A stretch of DNA of 64,000 nt from Mortierella alpina (taxonomy: Eukaryota; Mortierellomycota; Mortierellomycetes; Mortierellales; Mortierellaceae), in the NCBI GenBank assembly GCA_029449245.1, contig JANATF010000004.1:2542001-2606000 (forward strand), read 5' to 3'. How positions within the stretch are numbered: position 1 is the stretch's first letter; the number at the start of each line of letters is the position of its first letter. Shown here piece by piece: positions 53,481 to 64,000 of this stretch. Below the pieces are notes generated by a model, which worked only from the letters and a program-made list of their open reading frames with translations, was not told the DNA's origin and searched no databases. A program made the position numbers and the translations under genes.

Positions 53481-54158
53481 ATGGCAACCACAGCAGCTCA
53501 CAGCTCAACCATGGCAACGACTCTGGCTCCAGTAGCAAAGTCAAAAAGCACCCACAATGCAGCCACGGCTGACACAGTGGGCAAGCCCAAAGTCCTTGTG
53601 GACAAATTCACGGCCAATTTGATAATGGACTCGCGCGTCGCACTGGCGGCTCAAACAGGACCACTTATTTTGTATTCCGACGGGTCGCTGAAGAACGTAG
53701 ATGGCAAGCCTAGTTGTGCATTTTCAAGCGTCTACTTGACCAAAAAGGACGAGTTCTACGACTGTGCAGTGCTGGGCAAAACAGCGACTGATCACTGCAG
53801 CTATATCGCCGAGATCGCTGGACTGTTGGCGTCCATCCTAGCCTGCCCGCGAAATCGTGCTGCAATAGTGCACACCGATCTTATTTCATCCGTGGACATA
53901 TTCAACACAGCCGTTGTAAACCGCGCAACCTTCCATTTGCACTGTCACGAGCGCCGATACCGAAAGGCACGATCACCTTGGTGGGACCTCGTCTATCGGG
54001 CCTATGTGGCGCAAGGACAAAAGGTCACGGTCAAGTGGGTGAAAGGCCACAGCGGGATCAAGGGAAATGAAGTTGCGGACCGAATGGCAAATTTCGCACA
54101 TCAAACCGACTACATCCCATGGAGAATATCGACACCGACTCACACTGGATCCTGCTGA
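53481..54158 (+). CDS. Free-standing type I RNase H domain protein
   Basis: Single exon, 225 residues. The RNase H fold fills about residues 60-210: YSDGS (D67), AEIAGLLASI (E111), HTDLISS (D133) and KWVKGHSGIKGNEVADRMA (H190, D200). All four acidic catalytic residues and the His loop are present, so it should be able to cut RNA in RNA:DNA hybrids. There is no hybrid-binding domain, as found in cellular RNase H1, and the KGHSGIxGNExAD form is that of retrotransposon RNase H. The N-terminal 55 residues are Ala/Thr/Ser-rich and of unknown role. No reverse transcriptase lies nearby. It is best seen as a retroelement-derived gene, possibly domesticated, because the frame is intact and has its own TATA box. 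Confidence 0.8.
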   Translation: MATTAAHSSTMATTLAPVAKSKSTHNAATADTVGKPKVLVDKFTANLIMDSRVALAAQTGPLILYSDGSLKNVDGKPSCAFSSVYLTKKDEFYDCAVLGKTATDHCSYIAEIAGLLASILACPRNRAAIVHTDLISSVDIFNTAVVNRATFHLHCHERRYRKARSPWWDLVYRAYVAQGQKVTVKWVKGHSGIKGNEVADRMANFAHQTDYIPWRISTPTHTGSC

Positions 54159-55281
54159 TTATCCGTAGTTGATGCTAGGGCCATCTCTGCTCAAAATAAA
54201 GCACCAATACTATTGTTCCTTTCTGCATTCATTCGTTCATTCAGCAACCATCTTACTCCCCTTGTCTACCATATTTGTTGCCGGAACTCCAACAGAGAAT
54301 CAATTGTCTTATTGTAGACGCCATGCCCCCAGCAGTTGTATGAACTCGCTTTAGAGAGACATTCTCAGCGTTGGCATGATATGTCGCACCTCCTTTTCTA
54401 AAAATCTCACATCTACCAGAAGACCATCTAGCGCCTGGCCGAGGATGAACGCGCAGCGTTTGACTCGGCTTATGTGTCTATCAGCCGGAAAAAAATACGC
54501 TGCGGCGAAGAGGGCGTGCACGATCAGGAGTAGCATCGAGAGAAGTCGCTTGGATCTCTCTCTCTCTCTATCTCTCTCTCTCTTGCTGTGCTGAAACAAA
54601 CCTTCATGGCGCATGGCCATTCCGCGCCACCAATCGCAAGAAAAGCCTCTACTCATTGGCGCCCTGTGCCGTTGCCGCTGTGCCACTCGGGACAGGACAA
54701 GCCACCTATGACCTACATATCGGAGCGGGATCAAAAAAAGGCCATTATTACTCCTTTCTTCCCTGCTGCTCTGTTGCCTTCACAGACTCACTAATGATAA
54801 GCCCATGGCTGGCTGCCTGAGTCCAATACCACCTAATTATTCCCTGACAACACAGTAGACTTGACGATATTCTAAGGTACAGCAACGGAGACTGCTGAGG
54901 CAACTGCGGATCTTGAAATGAGAGCCCCTGCTGAGTGTTGGATTTGTCACAACCATCGTCTACAGCACACATCATTGCTATGCCCCAGCCTCCGTTTCCT
55001 TGGCGCCTCATCCCACTTTACTCATCCATGGCGCTAGTCCAGGACGTCTGTCCCTCCCTCGCTCTCTCTTTCTTTCTCTCTGTGTTATCCTCCCCTTCAT
55101 GATCGGCTGACAAAACATTTTTTTGGGCGGGAAATGAAGGAGGAATCTCGTTTGACCTGGGTCGACAATATTTCCATACTGGGCCTAATTGACCTCACCC
55201 GCTCAATAACTTAACTGACGCGCTTGCCTCAGCCATGGCACGCTTGTTTACTGTTGTTGTTTTCTCTCGCACCTCAAAAAG
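54159..55281. other. Intergenic with CT microsatellite
   Basis: No gene. Contains a (CT)n tract at about 54557-54591 and a second pyrimidine run near 55060-55082. The right end is the RNR2 promoter. Confidence 0.45.
54557..54591. repeat. (CT)n microsatellite
   Basis: CTCTCTCTCTCTATCTCTCT and onward, about 35 bp with one interruption. Confidence 0.9.
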
Positions 55282-55287
55282 ACGCGT
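55282..55287. promoter_or_regulatory. MCB-type ACGCGT upstream of RNR2
   Basis: ACGCGT (MluI cell-cycle box, bound by MBF at G1/S in yeasts) 155 bp upstream of the RNR2 ATG. About 15 copies of a six-base word are expected by chance in the window, so the position and the S-phase gene are the support. Confidence 0.4.
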
Positions 55288-55441
55288 CTCGACAGCTACA
55301 AAAGGCATGCCCACGAAAACTCAGCTGTTCTCTCTTTCTCTCTTCTCACTTCCTTGCCCACTTCCTTTTCCTTCATAGCACTCCACAAGAACCCACAAGA
55401 ACTATCACACTCACACTTCCTCCAACCTCATCAACATCACA

Positions 55442-56913
55442 ATGACTGAGCACACCTCCAAGACTCACGACGCCGATCTCCAGATTGCTGCCGGCCTGGC
55501 CTCCAAGCTGAACGACATGAAGGTCTCTGAGCAGGATGAGCCCATCCTTCGCCCTAACCCCCGTCGCTTCGTCCTCTTCCCCATCAAGTTCCACGAGGTC
55601 TGGCAGATGTACAAGAAGGCTGAGGCCTCCTTCTGGACTGCTGAGGAGGTCGATCTGTCCAAGGACATGCACGACTGGGAGAACCGCATGTCTGCCGACG
55701 AGCGATTCTTTGTCTCCCACATCCTCGCCTTCTTTGCTGCCAGCGATGGCATTGTCAACGAGAACTTGCTTGAGCGATTCTCGAACGAGGTCCAGATCCC
55801 AGAGGCAAGATGCTTTTATGGATTCCAGATCATGATTGAGAATGTCCACTCAGAGATGTACTCGCTCTTGATTGACACCTACGTCAAGGAGCCTGAGCAG
55901 CGCGAGCACCTCTTTGATGCTATTGACACCAGTAAGTTTGACCTATGCCTTTAGTTGTTTGCTATTGCGTGTGCTTTTTTTTTGGGACCTTGGTTGTTCT
56001 GCATCCTGTCTCAGCGACCTTGCTCCAATCACCACACTTGCTTCTCTTTCGCGTTTCGTTAATATTCTTGCACCCCCAACTGTGATCTTCCCACTTTGCT
56101 TATCCTGAGAAGTACTCTTTGCTCAATGAGCCTGTCCTTGAGTCCCCCCCCCCCTTTTTCCGTCCCTCTTTCGTCCCTTTTTTTTTGTTTGGAACGCGAA
56201 AATCTGCTCATGGCTTAGCAGTGTTATTTTTCTGTCGCGTCTTCAATTGAGCCATTTGTTAATTATTTAATTACCCATGAAACTGGATGGATGCTGACCT
56301 TCTCCCTCCTCCTTCTCTTCCTTCAGTTCCCTGCATTCGCAAGAAGGCTGCCTGGGCCTTGAAGTGGATCTCCGATGCCAACTCGACCTTTGCTGAGCGT
56401 CTTGTTGCCTTTGCCGCCGTCGAGGGGATCTTCTTCTCTGGATCTTTCGCCTCCATCTTCTGGCTCAAGAAGCGTGGTCTCATGCCCGGCCTCACCTTCT
56501 CGAACGAGCTCATTTCTCGTGACGAGGGTCTCCACACCGACTTTGCCTGCTTGCTTTTCTCGCTCATGAAGAGTCGTCCTGACCAGAAGCGTGTCAACGA
56601 TATCATCACCGAGGCCGTCACCATTGAACAAGAGTTCCTCACTGACGCTCTCCCCGTCATGTTGATTGGTATGAACGCCAAGCTCATGAAGCAGTACATT
56701 GAGTTTGTTGCTGACCGTCTCCTCGTCGCTCTCGGTAACCCCAAGCATTACAACGTCGAGAACCCCTTCGACTTTATGGACCTGATCTCGCTCCAGGGCA
56801 AGACCAACTTCTTTGAGAAGCGTGTCTCAGATTACCAGAAGGCTGGTGTCATGTCTGGCGCCGGCGCGGACAAGAACGCCAACAACAGCTTCACCCTGGA
56901 TGCTGACTTTTAG
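55442..56913 (+). CDS. RNR2: Ribonucleotide reductase small subunit
   Basis: Two exons: 55442-55931 and 56327-56913; 1077 nt, 358 residues. Class Ia R2 protein that holds the di-iron tyrosyl radical for dNTP synthesis. Visible ligands and landmarks: [32 protein letters not shown], then [15 protein letters not shown] containing the radical Tyr, [34 protein letters not shown], and the C-terminal peptide NSFTLDADF that docks on the large subunit. The N-terminal tail is about 30-40 residues shorter than in yeast Rnr2 but still carries [18 protein letters not shown]. Codon use is strongly biased to C-ending codons, as in highly expressed genes. The 395-nt intron contains an 11-C run. ACGCGT upstream fits S-phase control. 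Confidence 0.96.
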
Positions 56914-57386
56914 AAAGAATGGCTCCTGGTGAACCTGGTGTATCACACTATCGCTTATCTGCATTTCTACTCCCTTCCCTCTTTTTTCCTTCCCCACCTT
57001 TCCCTTCATTCATACTTCACATTTCCCAATCTGTATATTATCCTTCCCCCCCCCCCCCCCCCCCTCCCTCTACTTTCCGCCTTGGACTTTCTCTTCTCTC
57101 GAGTTTCTACTTATTATATCCCAGCAGTTTCTTGGCTCACGATGCGCTGCAGCGCCTTGAGCACATGAGAAATGTAACGCGTTCTTAGAGAAAGTAAAGA
57201 AAAATAAAGCACACATGATTATTGAACACAAAGCTCTCCCATGTAGCGCTGCGCCCAACAGTTCATCACAATAGGTCAGACGGGTATCAAACCAAAAAAC
57301 CCCCCAATTGCTTCTCTCCAATGATTTATAAATGATCGAACTAGATATTGGATCCTCAAAACGCCTCCCTCAACGCTCCTCTCCGA
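56914..57386. other. Convergent 3' spacer with 19-C tract
   Basis: 3' regions of RNR2 and the VIP36-like gene. A poly(C) run of 19 at 57046-57064 lies in a pyrimidine-rich stretch. Confidence 0.5.
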
Positions 57387-59033
57387 TTAGAAGCGCTTCA
57401 TGTCGTTGTTGCCCTTGGACATCTTGAAGGCCATGACCAGCGCAACAAAGACACCGCAGGCAGCCAAGAACTTGAGGTACCACATGACGCCAGACTTCTT
57501 CTGAGGAGGTGGCGTGTTGTTGTTGCTCTTTCTGGCAGCAAAGTCTCCCTTGGTGATAGTGCTGGTGGTGACGCTGATAATATCATGGTTGTCGTGAACC
57601 TCGCCCGTAACCGAAGTGAAGCCGAGGTAAGCAAGCGAGGGCAGCTTGATGTCTGACAGATCGAAGCAGTCCTCCCACTGGTCCCATGCCTTCGTCTGGG
57701 TCTTCAGCTGATGGTGAGAGATTTAAGCAGAAAGTGAAACAAGGGAAGGGAGTGTTTGGGTCAGTCGTGTGTGCTGAAGAGCAAGGACAAGGGCCATATT
57801 GAACGGCAACGTGCTCACGATGAGAAATAGAGAACATGGACTTACAATCAGACGGCCACTCTCGCGATGGTAGGTGATCCTGCCCTTGGTGGGAACCGAT
57901 TTGCCTCTAAAGTCGACCTCACACGATCCGATCCTGTTGGCCAAGCCATCGTGCGCTCCGTCATAGCTGATTCTTCCATCGCCCAACATGGCCATGACAA
58001 ATGGGAACGAGTGCTGTAATTTGTTTTCAAGTGTACAAAAAAAAATGAAAGGAGATGAGTTCAATAGTTCACACTTTCACGCCTCTTTGATAGGAGAAAA
58101 AAATACACAGTTTGCAGCATGGATGAGGAGAAGATCCTTACAGCCTGACGGGAATTGGCATAAGTATCGAAAAAGATGCCAAGGCCCTCAAAGTTGTCCC
58201 GGTTTCCAAAGACAGGTCCCATCTCGACGCGCTCCTTTGTCAACCAGACAGCGAATCCGTCGCCAAAAAGTCCGTCGCCCTTGCCCTCTACTTTGAACTC
58301 GAATTCGACTTGGAAGTTGGATGCGGTGATGGGCTACAGTGTGAAGGAGCAGCACTTGTTAACGCACTGAAGATTACGATCCAGCGACAAGAGCAACATG
58401 GTCGCGACAGCCACTGAACGTGACAAACACATACCAAACGACTCCAGAGATATCCGGTCTGAGAAGGAGCATCGGAAGTCAGACGAATATGCTTGTTGGT
58501 GTTGATAATGGTATCACCGCCAAAGTCGAACCAGCGATTCTGAAGATCCTGATCTGGATAGAGCAACAAAAAAATCACGCGAGCAAACGCGGAAAGTATG
58601 TGCGTTAGATGCGTGCCTGAACACTAACGAGTGAGCAGCGCATAGATGGGAGCCGACATAATATAACGGCCGCAAGTTCTCTTGATGAGGGCTGGTCAGA
58701 TGCGGGGCGAAGCATCGCTTAGAATAGTGTGAGGATTCAGAGACGAGTAGAACAAGATGACCATCAAGATCTGACCCTGTCGCCCTCGTCCAATGCAACC
58801 TTCTTTCTCCTCGAGCAAATCATGCTTTTCGCGATCCAACAAGGAAAAAAAAAAGAAAAGGTAGAGGAGTTCCGCAGGCGTAGTGTAGGCTTACCAATAT
58901 ATGGCATGTAGATGGAGTGAGTGCGGAGGGGATGGAGACCATCATCGTCGTCTGATGCGTCTGCGGTGACCACAGCGGCAACCGAGAGCAGCACGACGCC
59001 CATGAGGAGCGTGGAGAAGAAGCCCTTGCCCAT
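57387..59033 (-). CDS. L-type lectin cargo receptor (VIP36/LMAN2-like)
   Basis: Five exons: 59033-58895, 58553-58435, 58333-58142, 58013-57846, 57707-57387; 939 nt, 312 residues. Signal peptide MGKGFFSTLLMGVVLLSVAA, then the L-type lectin fold: HSIYMPYIDQDLQNRWFDFG, TSDAPSQTGYLWSRLP, FEFKVEGKGDGLFGDGFAVW, NFEGLGIFFDTYANSRQAH and DGLANRIGSCEVDFRGK. The carbohydrate/calcium residues expected in the GDGFA loop and the FDTYAN segment are there. One C-terminal membrane helix (MWYLKFLAACGVFVALVMAF) and a short cytosolic tail ending in KRF, close to the KRFY tail of animal VIP36 that directs ER export. It should carry high-mannose glycoproteins between ER and Golgi. Confidence 0.93.
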
Positions 59034-59289
59034 GATTGCTTTCTGTTGTAAAAGTTGTTGAGGTGTGGCGATAGCCTGATGTGTCGTTCCGGATGTCGAT
59101 GTAACGAAGTAGAGGGAGGAACAGTTTCCCAGGAAGGTGATGAGATGGAGGACAAACTGGGAGAGAAACAAGGCTCACCATTGCGCGCTCTTTGAAGCGA
59201 GGTTGACGTCACAGTCGCCTATTGGTCAACTTTATTGACTACGGTTTATGTCCACTGAAACGATCTCACCGCCTCTCTCTGTCCATCTC
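59034..59289 (-). promoter_or_regulatory. VIP36-like promoter with CRE octamer
   Basis: 256 bp between MCM5's stop and the lectin ATG. TGACGTCA is at 59204-59211, about 170 bp upstream of the lectin ATG. Confidence 0.45.
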
Positions 59290-62136
59290 CTACATGCGCT
59301 GGCGGCGGACACTCTTGCGCATGTTGGTGTACTGAAGCACCTCCTGTCGCTCAAGCATGAAGATAGCCCTCTCAATATTACGCGCGTTGAACCCCTGCGA
59401 CTCTAGCTCCCGGACCAAGACCGCTGTTGGGATCTGGGACCCAATGGCCACACGACGACGGATCGCGTCCTCCACATGGCGCACTTGCTCTGCACCTTGC
59501 TGTCGACTCTGCCCATCCGCTAAAAGTTGGAAGGGAACATATAAAAGTTAGAAAATATACCCCCTTGCGGTGTGCATTGCATATCAAGTAGAGAAAGGTC
59601 ATCACTTAGGATTGCGTCGACTTACTAGTGCCTGCATTGACAGCGTCCATGGTCGAGAACTTGAACAGTCGGATCGCCTCATCGACATGCTCCTCTGTGG
59701 CGCGGGGTGAGAGCGTCATCTTGGCTAGGGACTCTGAGATACGGATGATAGCCTCCAGCTGACGGATGGTGATTGGGATAGACGTCCGCACGCCCTCAAG
59801 ATCCTGCATGTGGCCGACAGTAGATCGGATACCGACGAAATGACTGCTCAACTTCTCGGCGGCCTCTTTGGTAAGACGTGGCGCCGACTTGATTTTGCAG
59901 TAGCTGATGTAGTTCTTCATCTTTTCAATGCTGAACTCACTTGCTGCAGTCTCGCTGGGTCGATCCATGTGCACATTCATGACATGGCGAGCAATGGTCA
60001 TATCCCGTCCTTCGTTGTGTTCATCCTTGAGAATAAAGATCATATCGAATCTGGACAAAATGGTCGTCTGGAAATCGATGTTCTCGCCGGCGGAGCGCAT
60101 GTCATCATATCGTCCAAAGACGGGGTTGGCAGCGGCAAGGACCGATGTCCTCGAGTTGAGAATTGTTGTGATTCCAGCCTTGGCAATCGAAATTGTCTGC
60201 TGCTCCATGGCCTCGTGAATCGCCACTCTGTCCTCATCCCTCATCTTATCGAACTCATCAATGCAGACCACTCCTCCGTCCGCAAGAACCATGGCTCCTC
60301 CTTCCAGGTAAAACTCGCGTGTCGACGGCTCACGAACCACCGATGCTGTCAAACCGGCTGCAGAACTTCCCTTTCCGGAGGTGTAGACTGAAATGGGCGC
60401 GACCTTTTCCACAAACTTCAAGAGCTGTGACTTTGCTGTACCTGGATCTCCGAGCAGAAGTACATTGATATCCCCACGAAGCTTCATTCCATCTGGCAGC
60501 ACGTTTTTTGATCCTCCAAAAAGTAGACATGAGATGGCCTTCTTGATATCTAAAAGCCATGTCCAGGTACAGACATGCACATTAGAAAATAGGTGCCATC
60601 TTGTGCAGTCTGGCTGCGGCCGTATCCAAAAACATGGTGAAAGTCGATTTTTCTGAACTTACCATGGTTGCCAAAGATAGAAGGTGCAATGCTGTTGGCA
60701 AACTTTTGGTACAGACCAGGCTCCCTTGACATGGCGATGAACTCTTCCTCTTCCTCGTCCGTAAAGTTTCTTCTGCGGCCTGTAGAATCCGTGTCTGTGC
60801 TGATTCCTACGACGCGAATGTAAGGTGTCCTGATGGCGATAGCACTGTTTCCTCTCTAAAAAGTGTTTTTAAAATAATCGTGTTGGTCAGGCTGGATTCT
60901 CTCAGTAGCATTCAGCTTCGAAGAACATTCCGAATTGAGTAAGAACACTTACGCCAGGCTTGGACTGAAAGACCGAGTAGATTCCCATGATAGTGGCTCT
61001 GGATCCTGGAACAACCCGGTTCGTCAGCTCGCGGTCAGAGCTCAACAAGACGTGACGGGGCAGCTCTCCGACGGGAACATCATCGGGAGACTCTTGAAGC
61101 TTCAAGATCTGCTGGTCCACGCACTTTGACTTGTCGTGATCAACAACATATGGGTCCATGCCGCATCCTGTAGGATTGGCTTCAACGTCCACGTTCCTAC
61201 GACATGCCAATGTATGTATATGTTAGGTCCTGGACCACACAAGTTCAAAAATCCGGCAAGCGTTGGACTTACAAATCGCATGTACGAGGCATGCTCACTC
61301 CCGAGAATCCTGCTTGGATTGGCAGCTTCTTTGTCTTTGCGCATGTCTTGCATCTGATCTGAAGCATTGTAGCCTTGGACGTCAATGGTGAGGCAGCAAT
61401 GATGATACCAGAAATTCGGACGAGCTTGGAAATGCTGTTGGCCTGTTTGATTGTGGCGATTTGTGAATAGAAGTCCGGCATAGGGTCATAGGGTATAGCA
61501 AGTACTCTGTCCAACTGGGCTACCGCGACTTACGTTGAGATGGCGAATCTTGATCATATTGGCACTCGAGTGCAGTGCGACCTGATAATCCTCAATCTCC
61601 ACCTCTGCACTCGTGTTGGCGTACAGAATTCTCTTGGCATGCTGCTGGACGGCCTTCTCGAACTAGTTTGCGTAGAAATGAGGTATTTGGGGTTTAGTCA
61701 GAGCCGTTCTTCCAAACGTCTATCTCAGTGGGTGAATCTAACGCGGTGGGGTACCAACCAAGGGAAGCAACTCGCTGGGTCTTTGCGTAACGTTGTGGGC
61801 CAACTCCTGGTCAAACGAAATCAAATGTCCGATATCGACCTCCAGTAAGTGGCGCCTCAGCATTGTGTTCTGTCGCAATTGATCACTATTACCAGGCAAA
61901 CACGAGAGAGTAAGCAAAGAGTGAACGCACATTGAGGCTGCGCGAGACGAAAGGTGAGAGAGTAAAGGCATTGAATCCTACCGGTAGATGTAGACGCCAT
62001 TGAGGTGGAACTGCTGGATGAATGCAAAGAACATTTCCTGGACTTTGTCCATGGAAGCCTGCGCGTGGTCATCCTGCTGTGGTGGCAACACCTGCGCGGT
62101 GTGGATGCGTCCTGCGTCCCAGCCTACGTTAGCCAT
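59290..62136 (-). CDS. MCM5: MCM5 replicative helicase subunit
   Basis: Eight exons: 62136-61982, 61885-61759, 61662-61534, 61442-61273, 61196-60953, 60855-60663, 60549-59626, 59519-59290; 2172 nt, 723 residues. One of the six MCM2-7 subunits that load at origins and unwind DNA with Cdc45 and GINS. N-terminal domain includes ADYQVAL-like [26 protein letters not shown] and a zinc finger with CKTC and later Cys. AAA+ core: Walker A GDPGTAKS at 373-380, Walker B CIDEFDKM at 435-442, sensor 1 [12 protein letters not shown], arginine finger SRFD at 505-508. The winged-helix end follows the last splice ([20 protein letters not shown]). ACGCGT lies upstream in the divergent promoter with LSG1. Confidence 0.97.
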
Positions 62137-62578
62137 GCTGTGTTGTCGTTAAAAGTGGGGGCGGAAGGGGCGAGGAAGGAGGAAGGAGGAAGGGCTCAAG
62201 GGAAGAGGAGCTGCCAGGCGAAAGAGCGTTGATGGATGCAGAGTTCAGGCAAGGGAACAAAGAAGATCGTGTCCCACCGAGTGCGCTTTTTTAGTGAACA
62301 GCTGCAGGCGCCCTGGCGAGTCCGTTTGTGTGTTTGTTTTTTTCTAACGCGTTCACTTTTAATTAATCGTATCTCACGTGCGAGTCTCTCAGAAAAGCGG
62401 TCAAGTGTTTTCTTTTTTCTTTTTTTTTTTTTTTTGTTGAACTGGCTGCCAGGTTGATTAACAAGCATTGACCGCCCCGCGCTTTCGTTGCCTCTTCACC
62501 CGTCGTCTTCCTCTAATCCCTTTTCACTACCTCCCCTACCTATCACCAAGTCCCCACAATCCTCCACATCCGTCCTCC
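62137..62578. promoter_or_regulatory. Divergent MCM5-LSG1 promoter with MCB box
   Basis: 442 bp between the ATGs. ACGCGT at 62347-62352, 211 bp upstream of the MCM5 ATG, near a poly-T tract (62407-62436). The LSG1 side ends in a C/T-rich leader. Confidence 0.5.
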
Positions 62579-64000
62579 ATGGCCATTCCAAAGAGCAAAA
62601 AGAACGTCGGACTCGGTCAGGCCATCATCAAGGCCCGCTTCAAGGGGCGCAGTCGTCCAAGAGATGGCGACGAGCGACTCGTATGTTCAAGCGTTGTGCT
62701 CAGCAATAATCCGCACGCCACGTCTCGACGTTGTCGATATGTAGACAAAGACTTATCCTTAACGCTGCTTCTACTGTTACGCTCTCGTGGGAACGAACTT
62801 GAACCTCGTTCGAAAATCTAGCACTCAGCCGAGGTTGATGATGGTGCCAGCTGGACCCGTCTCCAGTCCGTTACACAGGAGGGAGACCTGGAGTCATTCT
62901 TGAGCACCGCCGAGTTGGCCGGCACAGAGTTCACAGCAGGCAAGTAGCATTTGCACCCTTTCGTTCTTTGATCCTAGTTCGTGGACAAAGATGGACCCAT
63001 GGCTATGGTAATGCATCTACCTGGTATGCTGACTTTTACACACGTCTTTGCCTACAACACATCCTGCTCTGGATCACTTTTATCTACCCTTACAGAGAAA
63101 CTCAATATCAAGGTCATCTCAAACCAATACCAGAATCCCTTCATGCTCAGCGCTGATAAGGAGAAGGAGACTCTTGAAAAGCACAAGGAATTCAAATCAC
63201 AGCTGACGGTCCCTCGTCGTCCTCACTGGGACGAGACCACCACTGGACCAGAATTGCAGCGCATGGAGAGAACTTCGTTTTTGGACTGGCGTCGCGGTCT
63301 CGCCACATTGGCTGAGCGCGAGTCCTTGCTGTTGACGCCCTTTGAGCGCAACATTGAGGTGTGGAGACAGCTCTGGCGTGTCATTGAGCGCTCCCATTTG
63401 ATTGTCCAGATCGTCGACGCAAGAAACCCCTTGTTCTTCCGATCGACAGATTTGGAGGCATATGTGAAGGAGGTCGACCCCAGAAAAGCCAACCTGCTGT
63501 TGATCAACAAGGCCGATTATTTGACCGTCAAGCAGAGAAAGAGATGGGCTGACTACTTTGACTCGGAGGGTATTCGCTACACTTTCTTTTCTGCCGCCCT
63601 GGCCAAGGAAAGACAGGAGAAGGAGCAGGCCGAGAGAGAGAGATTGGAGGCCATCGCTCAGGAACTGGCAGAAATGAGGGCTGCTAACTCTGACTACACT
63701 GAAGATGAGGAAGAGGAGGAGGAAGAAGAAGAAGAAGAAGTCGAGGAGGAGCAGGAGACGCACAACACCTCCACCGCCACCACCACCCCTGCAACCCCTG
63801 CAACCAAGGCGAGCACTGCAGAGACACAGGAAGCACAGGAATCAGATGAAGAAGAAGAGTCGGAGGTAGAGGAGTCTGAGGATGATGAGGATAGCGATAA
63901 GCCCAACAAGACCCATTCGCATTGGAAGGCTGTCAAGGAGACCGAGAAGGACGATGAGCGCACTCGCATCCGTGACACCAAGGAGCTCTATGAGCTCATG
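62579..64000 (+). CDS. LSG1: Large-subunit GTPase Lsg1, 5' part (cut by window end)
   Basis: Exons visible: 62579-62680, 62822-62939 and 63096 to the window end. MAIPKSKKNVGLGQAIIKAR is the Lsg1 start, followed by SWTRLQSVTQEGDLESFLST and RPHWDETTTGPELQRMERTS. The circularly permuted GTPase begins with VDARNPLFFRSTDLE and the G4 motif NKADYL; G1 and G3 must lie beyond 64000. Between them is an insert of over 100 residues that starts with a run of Glu, then TTTPATPATK, then another acidic stretch. Lsg1 releases Nmd3 from pre-60S ribosomes in the cytoplasm. The second intron uses a GC donor (G|GCAAGT). Confidence 0.95.
62940..63095 (+). other. GC-AG intron in LSG1
   Basis: Donor GCAAGT after ACAGCAG, acceptor CCTTACAG. 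It gives FTAEKLNIKVISN; the nearby GTAGCA donor would shift the frame. Confidence 0.8.

Noticed and set aside
1-64000. CRISPR arrays, operons, riboswitches
   Set aside because: Spliced eukaryotic genes with separate promoters; no evenly spaced short repeats with unique spacers were found.

Overview
The window is nuclear DNA from a filamentous fungus. Genes are compact but broken by many short introns (about 50-120 nt, a few longer) with GT-AG and occasional GC-AG borders. The protein set is fungal and non-dikaryote in flavour: a Kch1-type potassium channel, an EMC10, an IGR-domain mitoribosomal protein, a PITALRE kinase, a free-standing RNase H and a non-LTR retrotransposon tail. An early-diverging mould such as a Mortierella relative fits best. 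This assignment is inference; no rRNA or other marker is present.

Left arm (1-11.8 kb): GPN1-type GTPase, mitochondrial-type isoleucyl-tRNA synthetase and complex I subunit NDUFA2 lie in a row on the minus strand. A divergent 878-residue disordered protein follows on the plus strand. Its reading frame closes with a UAG at the head of a glutamine-repeat stretch.

Repeat island (11.9-19.5 kb): small palindromic TGACAT elements, a roughly 3.7-kb structure with degenerate inverted ends enclosing a retrotransposon-like ORF fragment and about 3.5 copies of a ~580-bp tandem repeat, then a ~930-bp inverted-repeat element that may carry captured exons. That element stops about 30 bp from a tRNA-Asp gene. 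A second, identical tRNA-Asp lies 3 kb further on in the opposite orientation.

Central housekeeping block (19.7-48.2 kb): paraoxonase-like protein, mitochondrial uS15, POP5, MBF1, an LLP/DUF2423 protein, EMC10, CDK9/BUR1, an unknown acidic protein, cyclophilin (with a 6-nt microexon), U2B''-like RRM protein, an unknown 356-residue protein, GET3, a TPR protein, mitochondrial mS41, a KCH1-like channel with a very long tail, and a CENP-B-type DNA-binding protein with a Q-rich tail. Many are in divergent pairs sharing 190-350 bp promoters.

Gene-poor stretch (48.2-55.4 kb): two neighbouring genes for small secreted six-cysteine proteins and one intact single-exon RNase H gene with its own TATA box.

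Right arm (55.4-64 kb): ribonucleotide reductase small subunit, VIP36-like cargo lectin, MCM5, and the 5' part of LSG1, cut by the window edge. RNR2 and MCM5, both S-phase genes, each carry ACGCGT upstream.

Most exon models were joined by hand. For every spliced gene complete in the window the coding lengths sum to a multiple of three and the junctions restore conserved motifs, which is the main support for the coordinates.
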